Assembly: GCA_025453855.1 (NCBI GenBank)
Contig: JALOPO010000065.1
Span: 1 to 8,178, forward strand
Direction of reading: 5' to 3'
Length of the DNA stretch: 8,178 nt
Source of the DNA: Gemmatimonadaceae bacterium
GTDB taxonomy: Bacteria > Gemmatimonadota > Gemmatimonadetes > Gemmatimonadales > Gemmatimonadaceae
A program made the position numbers and the translations under genes. Of the stretch, positions 1-8,178 are shown piece by piece. A model generated the notes under the pieces. It had not been told where the DNA came from and did not search any database. It saw only the letters and a list, made by a program, of their open reading frames with translations. The stretch's first letter is position 1. Each line of letters begins with the position of its first letter.

Positions 1-1
1 C

Positions 2-2082
<2,081 letters not shown>

Positions 2083-2086
<4 letters not shown>

Positions 2087-2673
2087 CGCTCGTGCGCGCG
2101 GCGGCACGGCGACGCGCGCGACTGCGTGCGAGCGCGGCGCTGATCGTTGCGCTCGCGCCGGGCGTCCCCGTGCACGCCGCGCCCGCGGTCGCCACACCGC
2201 GCCCCGCGCACGCGTCGTCCGCGCGCGCTCGCGCGGCGCACGAGTTCCACGTCTCGCACGTGCGCATCGCCGTCGAGGGCGCCACCGTCACCGCCGTGGC
2301 GCGCATCTTCACCGACGACCTCCTCAGGACGCTGCTGCAGGAGACGAAGGGCGCATCGATCACGCTCGGCTCGGCCGAGGCGCATGCGGCGCTCCAGCGC
2401 TACGTGGCGCGCACGTTCCCGCTGCGCGCCGACGGCCGGCCGCTCGTGCCGCGCGTGCTCGACAGCGGCGAGGACCGCGACATGTGGTGGATCGCGCTCG
2501 CGTGGGACGCGCCGGCACCGGTGCGCGAGCTCCGCTTCCACGTCGCGCTCCTCTTCGACGTCTTCCGCGACCAGCAGAACATCGTGAAGCTCCTGCACGT
2601 GCCGACGCGCCACGAGACGAGCCACTACTTCGCCGGCGGCGCGACCGACGATCGCGTGGTGACCTTCCGGTGA
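2083..2673 (+). CDS. Exported DUF6702-family protein
   Basis: This 196-residue protein has no known enzymatic role. It fits DUF6702 from three blocks: HEFHVS at 53-58, RIFTDDL at 74-80, and LLFDVFRDQQNIVKL at 156-170. The N-terminus is a signal peptide: an Arg-rich stretch at 5-16, a hydrophobic core at 18-30, and a likely cut at VHA|AP after residue 32. The start is taken as the GTG at 2083 because it gives this complete signal peptide and overlaps the upstream stop as GTGA, an arrangement typical of translational coupling. A second in-frame GTG at 2092 is the alternative. The reading frame stays open far upstream, but that part lies inside the peptidase gene and is not used. Members of this family often sit beside M1 peptidases (recalled, not checked), so a helper or envelope role linked to gene 1 is plausible. 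Function remains unknown. Confidence 0.85.
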
Positions 2674-2703
2674 CGACCGACCCGGCCCTCGAGCCGCGCC
2701 GGC

Positions 2704-2709
2704 TACCTT
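2704..2709 (+). promoter_or_regulatory. -10-like hexamer, possible leaderless promoter of lgt
   Basis: TACCTT lies seven bases upstream of the lgt ATG, so a transcript started at the usual distance would begin at or one base before the start codon. The bases between hexamer and ATG (CCCCGCG) contain no Shine-Dalgarno sequence, which fits a leaderless mRNA. No good -35 box is visible. A chance match in this short gap cannot be excluded. Confidence 0.4.
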
Positions 2710-2716
2710 CCCCGCG

Positions 2717-3547
2717 ATGACGATCCCCTACCCCGAGATCCCGCCCGAGCTGATCCGCATCGGCCCCGTCGCCGTGCGCTGGTACGGCCTCATGTACGTG
2801 CTCGGCTTCATCGTCGGCGGACGGCTGGCGCGCAAGCGGATCCGCGACGGCACGCTCCCGCTCGACGAGGTCGGCCTCGACACCTTCGTCACCGCGCTCT
2901 TCATCGGGATGCTCATCGGTGCGCGACTCGTCTACGTCACCGTGTACGACCGCACGCTCCTCGCCTCGCCGCTGTCGATGATCGCCGTCTGGAAGGGGGG
3001 CCTCTCGTTCCACGGCGCCGCGCTCGGCATGACGGTCGCCTGCCTCTGGATGGCGCGCCGCGCGAAGGTGCCGATCCTCAGCCTCACCGATGCGCTCGGC
3101 CTCTGCGCCACGCCGGGGCTCGCCTTCGGTCGCATCGGCAACTTCATCAACGCCGAGCTGTACGGGCGCCGGACCGACGTGCCGTGGGCGATGGTCTTCC
3201 CCACCGATCCAGACGGCGTGCCGCGGCACCCGTCGCAGCTCTACGAGATGGTCGGCGAGGGGATCGTGCTCGGCCTGCTGACGTGGGGGATCGAGGCGCG
3301 CGCGCGCGCGCAGGGGTGGTGGCGCCCCGGTGTGGGAAGCGTCGTCTTCCTCGTCGGCTACGGCGTGATCCGCATCCTCGTGGAGTTCACGCGGCAGCCC
3401 GATGCGCAGCTCGGCTTCCTCCCGGGCGGGATCACGATGGGGCAGCTCCTGTCGACGCTCATGATCGTCGCCGGCCTCGCCATGGCGGCATTCGTGGCGC
3501 GCACACCGCCACGCACCGTTCCGCTGGCCGTACCACAACCGGGCTGA
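2717..3547 (+). CDS. lgt: Prolipoprotein diacylglyceryl transferase
   Basis: Lgt transfers diacylglycerol from phosphatidylglycerol to the lipobox cysteine of prolipoproteins, the first step of lipoprotein maturation in the inner membrane. The 276-residue length is normal. The diagnostic elements occur in order: RWYGLMY at 21-27, GGLSFHG at 94-100 with the conserved histidine H99, the Lgt signature GRIGNFINAELYGR at 138-151 with the essential-type arginine R139, HPSQLYE at 171-177, and FTRQPDAQLG at 224-233 with R226. Several hydrophobic segments (around 17-36, 55-75, 95-112, 121-137, 180-192, 207-223, 240-260) agree with a polytopic membrane protein. The start is an ATG 43 bases after the previous stop, with no ribosome binding site but a -10-like hexamer just upstream. 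A perfect hairpin follows the stop. The assignment is secure; this is a housekeeping gene. Confidence 0.97.
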   Translation: MTIPYPEIPPELIRIGPVAVRWYGLMYVLGFIVGGRLARKRIRDGTLPLDEVGLDTFVTALFIGMLIGARLVYVTVYDRTLLASPLSMIAVWKGGLSFHGAALGMTVACLWMARRAKVPILSLTDALGLCATPGLAFGRIGNFINAELYGRRTDVPWAMVFPTDPDGVPRHPSQLYEMVGEGIVLGLLTWGIEARARAQGWWRPGVGSVVFLVGYGVIRILVEFTRQPDAQLGFLPGGITMGQLLSTLMIVAGLAMAAFVARTPPRTVPLAVPQPG

Positions 3548-3559
3548 GCCATACGCCGT

Positions 3560-3586
3560 GGCGGGCGACGTGACTCGTCGCCCGCC
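3560..3586 (+). terminator. Hairpin after lgt, possible terminator
   Basis: GGCGGGCGAC (3560-3569) and GTCGCCCGCC (3577-3586) are perfect inverted copies separated by the seven-base loop GTGACTC, and T3559 and G3587 could add a wobble pair. The hairpin starts 12 bases after the lgt stop, the usual place for an intrinsic terminator. No T-run follows (GATCGTGTCG), so termination may be weak or need Rho, or the hairpin may stabilise the 3' end. Confidence 0.6.
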
Positions 3587-3701
3587 GATCGTGTCGAGGA
3601 GCATGATGGCCGCAGGGCATCGCGGGCATCCATGCGGACCCGGCGCGCCGCCCCCGTGGTGAGCGTCGCGATCCGCGTGCCCAACTCCACGATCCGCGCA
3701 C

Positions 3702-4550
3702 GTGCCCATACAGCCTTCCCTCGATCCCGCGGCACCGACGATGCTCGGTGGCCCGCTCGCGGATGTCGCCGCGGCCGATGACCGCGACGCCGACCACTCC
3801 GCCGACAGCACGACCGCGATGCAGCTGCGCCAGCGCATCCAGGAGCTCGAAGCGGCGGCGATGGTGGCCGCCGGCATGGCCCACGACGTGAGCAGCATCG
3901 CGATGGCGATCCTCGGCTTCGCGGGGCACATCCGGCTCGACGTGCCGCCCGGCTCGGAGCTCGAGCACGCGGCGGCCGACATCGAGCGCGCCGCGATGCG
4001 CGTCGGCCAGCTCGGCCAGCGCTACCTCGCGGTCGCCAACCGGCGCATCACCCCCCGCACGCGCGTCGACGTCGCGGCGACGGTGCGCGAGGTCGTGCGC
4101 CGCCTCGCGATCGGCTTCCAGCCGACGACCGAGGTGGTGGTGCAGCTCGAGGCCGAGACGCCGATCATCATCGGCGACGCGGTGCAGCTGCACCAGGTGG
4201 TCACGAATCTCGTGGTGAACGCCGCGCAGGCGCTCGACACCACGCCGGGGACGATCACGCTCCGCCTCGCGCACCGCCGCGTCGCCGGCCCGGTCGGGGC
4301 GACGCCCTGGGCGACGCCCGATCGTCCGGGGGGCGAGTACCTCCTCCTCGAGGTGGCCGACACCGGCCCGGGGATCGACCCGCTGATCATGGCGCGCCTC
4401 TTCGAGCCGCACGTGACGACGCGCCCCTCGGGGCACGGCATCGGCCTCGCCACCGTGCTCGCGGCGGTCGATGCACATCGCGGCTTCATCGCCATCGACT
4501 CGGCCCCGGGGCGCGGGACGACGTTCGGGGTGCACCTCCCGCTCGGCTGA
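3702..4550 (+). CDS. Short soluble histidine kinase, NtrB-like core without sensor or receiver domain
   Basis: The 282-residue protein has the catalytic parts of a sensor kinase. The dimerisation helix contains GMAHDVSSIAMAILGFA at 58-74, whose H61 is the likely phosphorylated histidine. The N box is at 163-178 (N169, N173), the G1 box VADTGPGI at 218-225 (D220, G222, G224), the F-type box LFEPHVTT at 233-240, and the G2 box GHGIGL at 244-249. It resembles kinases whose H box reads GxAHDFNN, but the NN pair is SS here. There is no PAS, GAF or transmembrane segment, only about 40 low-complexity acidic residues and a short coiled stretch at 40-55, and no receiver domain follows. The start is uncertain: GTG at 3702 is the longest choice after an in-frame stop at 3660-3662, and ATG at 3741 or 3819 would keep every motif. 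No clear ribosome binding site is visible. No response regulator gene is adjacent, so its partner is unknown. Confidence 0.87.
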   Translation: MPIQPSLDPAAPTMLGGPLADVAAADDRDADHSADSTTAMQLRQRIQELEAAAMVAAGMAHDVSSIAMAILGFAGHIRLDVPPGSELEHAAADIERAAMRVGQLGQRYLAVANRRITPRTRVDVAATVREVVRRLAIGFQPTTEVVVQLEAETPIIIGDAVQLHQVVTNLVVNAAQALDTTPGTITLRLAHRRVAGPVGATPWATPDRPGGEYLLLEVADTGPGIDPLIMARLFEPHVTTRPSGHGIGLATVLAAVDAHRGFIAIDSAPGRGTTFGVHLPLG

Positions 4551-4552
4551 CA

Positions 4553-4569
4553 CCACGTCCCGCACGTGG
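4553..4569 (+). repeat. Small inverted repeat directly after the kinase stop
   Basis: CCACGT (4553-4558) and ACGTGG (4564-4569) are inverted copies around the five-base loop CCCGC, starting two bases after the stop codon. It could be the first of two consecutive 3' hairpins or a protein-binding dyad with an ACGT core. At only six base pairs it may be chance in GC-rich DNA. Confidence 0.35.
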
Positions 4570-4573
4570 GGCA

Positions 4574-4602
4574 CGGGGCATCGGTCGTGGACCGGTGCCC
4601 CG
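4574..4602 (+). terminator. Strong hairpin, probable terminator of the kinase gene
   Basis: CGGGGCATCGGT (4574-4585) pairs with ACCGGTGCCCCG (4591-4602) through 12 base pairs, one of them a T-G wobble, around the five-base loop CGTGG. It lies 23 bases after the kinase stop and upstream of the promoter-like sequence of the next gene, so it separates two transcription units. As with the hairpin after lgt there is no real T-run, only a weak CGTT further on. Confidence 0.65.
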
Positions 4603-4618
4603 CGCTCGTTCCCGGCGC

Positions 4619-4624
4619 TATTCT
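4619..4624 (+). promoter_or_regulatory. -10-like hexamer upstream of the propeller gene
   Basis: TATTCT is a close match to TATAAT in an otherwise GC-rich gap. It lies 17 bases after the terminator-like hairpin and 30 bases before the chosen ATG, giving a predicted leader of about 24 bases that would include the ribosome binding site. No -35 element is recognisable at 16-18 bases upstream. Confidence 0.4.
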
Positions 4625-4643
4625 CGCGCACCACCCCCGAGCG

Positions 4644-4649
4644 CGAGGA
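4644..4649 (+). promoter_or_regulatory. Ribosome binding site of the propeller gene
   Basis: CGAGGA, five to six bases before the ATG at 4655, is a reasonable Shine-Dalgarno sequence. It favours that ATG over internal in-frame starts such as the GTGs at 4724 and 4757 or the ATG at 4850, the last of which would lose the signal peptide. Confidence 0.6.
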
Positions 4650-4654
4650 TGTGC

Positions 4655-7600
4655 ATGTCCCAGGAGCGAGGACTCGCGGCGCACGTCGCCCTGTCGTCCA
4701 CCCGTCGCCGCGGCGCGCGCGCCGTGCGTGCGGCATCGTCAGCATCACGTCGGGGCGTGGCCGCACTGGCGACGCTCGCGGCACTCGCGGCGCCGTGGTT
4801 CGCGACGCTCGCCGCGCAGCCGCTCCCCGACTCGATCGCCTTCCGCGGGATGAAGTGGCGGAGCATCGGCCCCAATCGCGGCGGCCGCTCGCTGGCCGTG
4901 GGCGGGAGCGCGACGCGCCCCGACGAGTACTGGTTCGGCGCCGTGGGCGGCGGCGCGTGGAAGACGACCGATGGCGGCCAGACGTGGACGCCGATGACCG
5001 ACGGCAAGCTCCGCTCCTCGAGCGTGGGCGCGCTCGCGGTCGCGCCATCGAATCCCGATGTCGTCTACATCGGCATGGGCGAGACGGCGCTGCGCGGCAA
5101 CATCATGCAGGGCGATGGCGTCTACCGCACCACCGACGGCGGGAAGACGTGGACCCACCTCGGGCTGGCCGAGACGCAGGCGATCGGCCGCATCCGCGTG
5201 CACCCGACGAAGCCCGACGTGGCGTGGGTGGCGGCCTTCGGGCACCCCTCGGCGCCGAACGCCGAGCGTGGGGTCTTCAAGACCACCGACGGCGGGAAGA
5301 CGTGGCGCAAGGTGCTCTTCCGTGATGCGAAGAGTGGCGCGGTCGACCTGAGCGTCGATCCGACGAATCCCGACGTGCTCTACGCCTCGCTCTGGGAGGC
5401 GTACCGCATCACCTGGCAGATGTCGAGCGGCGGGCCGGGATCGGGGCTCTTCAAGTCGACCGACGGCGGCGAGACGTGGACCGAGATCACGCGCAATCCC
5501 GGCATGCCGGCGGGGATGATCGGGAAGATCGGCGTGACCGCGGGCGCGAACGGGCGGCGCGTCTGGGCGATCGTGGAGAACGAGAGTGGCGGCGTCTTCC
5601 GCTCCGACGACGCGGGCGCCACGTGGCGGCGCGTGAACGACGAGCGCAAGCTGCGCCAGCGCGCCTTCTACTACTCGCACATCCACGCCGACCCGGTGGA
5701 CAGCAACCGCGTCTACGTGCTCAACGTGGGGATGTTCCGCTCGGATGATGGCGGCGTGCGCTTCGACACGACGATCGTCACCCCGCACGGCGACCACCAC
5801 GACCTCTGGGTCTCGCCGGCCGACAACCGCCGCTTCGTGCAGGGGAACGACGGCGGCGGCACGGTGACGATGAACGGCGGGCGGAGCTTCACCGCGCTCG
5901 ACATGCCGACCGCGCAGCTGTACCACGTCTCGACCACCAGCGACGTGCCGTACCACGTCTGCGGCGCCCAGCAGGACAACACCACCATGTGCCTGCCGAG
6001 CCGCGGCTGGGGGAACCTGCGCGGCGCGCGGAGCGAGCGCCTCGGCGACTGGATGTACGACGCCGGCGGTGGCGAGAGCGGCTACATCACGCAGGACCCG
6101 CGCAATCCGGACATCTTCTACGCCGGGAGCCAGGGGGCGCTGCTCACGCGCTACGATCGTCGCACGGGGCAGATCCGCGACGTGCAGCCGTACCCGCGCT
6201 TCTTCTCGGGCGAGCCGGCGAGCGCGCTGCGCGAACGCTGGCAGTGGACCTTCCCGATCGTCTTCAACCCGAAGGATCCGCGCACGCTCTACATCACCAG
6301 CCAGCACGTCTGGAAGACGACCGACGAGGGGCAGCGCTGGACGCGCATCAGCCCCGACCTGACGCGCGCCGATCCGGCGACGCTCGGCCCCACCGGCGGC
6401 CCGATCACGAAGGACATGAACGGCCCGGAGATCTACGCCACCATCTTCGCGCTCGCGCCGTCGCCGCTCGACGGCAACGTGCTCTGGGCGGGGAGCGATG
6501 ACGGGCTGGTGCACGTGACGCGCGACGGGGGCACCAGCTGGCAGAAGGTGACGCCGCCGGGGATGCCCGACTTCGCGCGCGTCTCGATCATCGAGGCGTC
6601 GCGGCACGATCCGGCGACGGCCTACGTGGCCGCCAAGCACTACCTGCGCGACGACCGCGCCCCGTACATCTGGCGCACGACCGACTTCGGCCGCACGTGG
6701 ACGAAGATCGTCGGTGGCATCCGCGCCGACGACTACGTGCACGTGGTGCGCGAGGATCGCGTGCGGCGCGGACTCCTCTACGCCGGCACCGAGCACGGGG
6801 TCTGGGTGAGCGTCGACGATGGCGCGAGCTGGCGCTCGCTCTCGCTCGACCTCCCCGACACGCAGGTCAGCGACCTCGTCGCCGAGCAGCACGACCTGGT
6901 GATCGGCACGCACGGGCGGAGCGCCTACGTGCTCGACGACATCGCGCCGCTGCGCGAGTGGAAGCCCGACCTGGTGAGCGCCACGCGCCCCCTCGCGCTC
7001 CATGCGCCGCGCCCCGCGATCCGCGGCATCGACGACGCCGCGCCGATCCAGTACACGCTCGCCAGCGCCGCCGACAGCGTGCGCATCGAGGTGCTCGACT
7101 CCACGGGCACCGTGCTGCGCACGTTCACTGGCGGCGGGAGCGGCGCCACGCCCCCCGCGACGCCCGCCGCGCGTCCGATGGCCGAGGCGGGGACGCCGGC
7201 GACGGGTGCGGGGACCGAGGCGACGGCCGCGCGCGACACGATCGTCTCGCCGCAGGGGTGCGAGACGCCGCGCCGGCGCGGCGGGGGCAGTGGCGCGCGC
7301 CCGACGGGGCGCCAGGGGCTCAACGTCTTCGCGTGGGACATGCGCCTCGCGGGGAGCACGACCTTCGACTGCCTGATCCTCTGGAGCGCGAACGCGACCG
7401 CGGGACCGCTCGTCGTCCCGGGGCGCTACGCCGTGCGCGTGACCGCCGGTGGTGCGACCGAGACGCGTCCGCTCGAGGTGCTGCTCAACCCGAACCTCAA
7501 GGGCGTGACGGTCGCCGACCTCGCCGAGCAGCAGCGGCTCCTGCTGCGCGTGCGCGATCGCGTGAGCGCCGCCAACGAGGCGGTGGTGCGCATCCGCACG

Positions 7601-7935
7601 CTCCGCAGCGGGATCGCGCAGCGGCTCGCGCAGCCGAACACGCCGGCCTCGCTCCGGACGCGCGGCGAGGCGCTCGCGCAGGCGCTGCTCGTCGTCGAGG
7701 ACTCGCTCTACCAGTTCCGCAACCGCGCCGGGCAGGACCCGCTCAACTTCCCCATCCGCCTCAACAACCGCATCGCGTCGCTCGGCCGCAGCATCGCCAC
7801 CGGCGACGCGCGCCCCACGGCCGGCGCCTACACGGTCTTCGACGAACTCTCGGCCGAACTCGACGCGGTGCTCAAGCGTTCCAGAAGGCCGCCGGACTCC
7901 CGATCGCGTCGTCCGGCACGGGAGCACGTCCCTGA
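4655..7935 (+). CDS. Large exported Asp-box (BNR) beta-propeller protein, sortilin/VPS10-like, with frameshifted C-terminus
   Basis: The protein belongs to the WD40/YVTN/BNR-like, often 'glycosyl hydrolase' or VPS10-domain, group; no activity can be read from sequence. Residues 1-54 are an export signal (SRR at 31-33, hydrophobic core 34-53, cut near LAA|QP); the SRRG start is only weakly Tat-like. The domain opens with MKWRSIGPNRGGRS (66-79). Ten Asp boxes of the S/T-x-D-x-G-x-x-W/F type have their Asp near residues 106, 161, 212, 270, 319, 365, 557, 624, 677 and 721, consistent with two propellers. C436 and C446 flank GAQQDN and could form a disulfide. A Gly/Ala/Pro-rich linker spans about 826-888, then a small beta domain, then helices at about 950-1070. 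The frame is uninterrupted to K1074. There it turns into arginine-rich nonsense that stays open to the window end, while the plausible tail AFQKAAGLPIASS is in the +1 frame and stops at 7935. Annotation without frame correction would give 4655 to beyond 8178. Confidence 0.88.
7874..7880 (+). other. Inferred frameshift site in the propeller gene
   Basis: Upstream, the frame reads ...FDELSAELDAVLK, which matches the ordinary C-terminal helices of this family. Continued in that frame it becomes KRSRRPPDSRSRRPAREH and onward, an out-of-frame composition. The frame beginning at 7876 instead reads AFQKAAGLPIASSGTGARP and a TGA at 7933-7935, which resembles the usual short 'GLP' ending. The shift therefore lies close to 7876, as a net loss of one base modulo three. 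There is no homopolymer here, so a small deletion is more likely than a typical sequencing slip. No family alignment was possible. Confidence 0.6.
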
Positions 7936-7937
7936 TC

Positions 7938-7987
7938 GGTGCCGGTGCCGTGCGCTCGGCCGTCGGCCGGGTGCCGTCACCGGCATT
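7938..7987 (+). terminator. Weak inverted repeat after the propeller gene, possible terminator
   Basis: TGCCGGTG (7940-7947) and CACCGGCA (7978-7985) are perfect inverted copies, extendable outward by two G-T pairs. The 30-base interior contains a smaller CGGC/GCCG stem at 7957-7960 and 7966-7969. The stem begins just after the TGA at 7933-7935, which fits a 3' end structure and supports that stop as the original end of the gene. The long interior and lack of a T-run keep confidence low. Confidence 0.3.
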
Positions 7988-8015
7988 CACGCCCGTGAGC
8001 CTGGTGTGGTTCGAG

Positions 8016-8178
8016 GCGGAACAGCGAAACGCAAAGGACGCGAAGGCAACCGAAAGATCAGCATCAGGCATGATCGCGCTGGCCAGGTGCATCAACGCGG
8101 AACAGCGAAACGCGAAGGACGCGAAGGCAACCGAAAGATCGGCATCAGGCATGATCGCGTTGGCCAGGTGCATCAACG
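8016..8178. repeat. 81-bp direct tandem repeat, two full copies plus one base
   Basis: Copy 1 is 8016-8096 and copy 2 is 8097-8177; base 8178 is the first base of a third copy. The copies differ at three sites, all transitions: 8033/8114 (A/G), 8060/8141 (A/G) and 8079/8160 (C/T). Each unit starts GCGGAACAGCGAAACG, contains the nine-base motif ACGCGAAGG (the first instance in copy 1 is altered by A8033), and ends with CCAGGTGCATCAAC. A TGGCCA palindrome lies at 8080-8085 and 8161-8166. Because 81 is 27 codons, reading frames stay open through it on both strands. Base composition is less GC-rich than the genes. No transposase or CRISPR-like spacer arrangement is visible; it looks like an intergenic repeat family. 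Confidence 0.9.

Noticed and set aside
3603..3662. Short open reading frame of 19 codons (ATGATGGCC...) between lgt and the kinase gene.
   Set aside because: A weak GGAG occurs at 3598-3601 but is too close to the start, the composition is Pro/Gly-rich, and there is no similarity to known leader peptides, so chance is likely.
2360..3982. A 540-codon minus-strand open reading frame spanning lgt and parts of both neighbours.
   Set aside because: It crosses three real + strand genes and their intergenic hairpin, shows only charged low-complexity composition, and has no family motif.
3459..5048. A 529-codon minus-strand open reading frame over the kinase and the start of the propeller gene.
   Set aside because: It is antisense to clearly recognisable motifs, has an arginine- and histidine-rich composition and runs through two terminator-like hairpins.
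6697..7875. A separate + strand gene in the frame that ends at 7935.
   Set aside because: Its upstream portion is an out-of-frame shadow of the propeller domain. Only the final 20 codons look real, and they fit as the displaced end of the propeller gene.
4745..8176. A 1,143-codon open reading frame on the minus strand.
   Set aside because: It is antisense to the propeller gene and rich in Arg, Ala, His, Val and Asp, the typical mirror of a gene with G or C at third positions. It has no recognisable domain, and its first residues come from the 81-bp repeat.
8016..8178. CRISPR array.
   Set aside because: The copies are directly adjacent with no spacers, the whole 81-bp unit is conserved, and no cas gene is present.

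Overview
The window is GC-rich (roughly 70% by eye), with C or G at almost every third codon position. All recognisable genes lie on the + strand. I infer a member of the Gemmatimonadota or a similar high-GC Gram-negative soil or sediment bacterium. The reasons are the secreted M1 peptidase paired with a DUF6702-like protein, the very large secreted Asp-box (BNR) propeller protein, and a -10-like hexamer placed so close to the lgt start codon that the mRNA would be leaderless. This is family-level impression only; no marker gene such as rRNA is present.

Layout: (1) 2-2086, a secreted M1-family zinc metallopeptidase; (2) 2083-2673, a small exported DUF6702-family protein that overlaps gene 1 by the four bases GTGA; (3) 2717-3547, lgt, the prolipoprotein diacylglyceryl transferase, followed by a perfect 10-bp hairpin; (4) 3702-4550, a short soluble histidine kinase with an NtrB-like catalytic core but no sensor and no receiver domain, followed by two hairpins, the second a strong terminator candidate; (5) 4655-about 7935, a large exported protein with ten Asp boxes (WD40/YVTN/BNR, sortilin/VPS10-like), whose last conserved residues are displaced into another frame by an apparent frameshift near 7876; (6) 7936-8015, a short non-coding stretch with a weak inverted repeat; (7) 8016-8178, two copies of an 81-bp direct tandem repeat plus the first base of a third, at which point the window ends.

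Functionally the window is mostly cell-envelope and secretion business: two exported proteins co-translated from one message, a lipoprotein-maturation enzyme, and a large exported propeller protein. The kinase is the only regulatory gene and has no response regulator beside it. I found no defence island, CRISPR array, transposase, tRNA or rRNA, and no convincing undescribed multi-gene system. The items most worth checking are the frameshifted end of gene 5, the 81-bp repeat at the window edge, and the stripped-down kinase.
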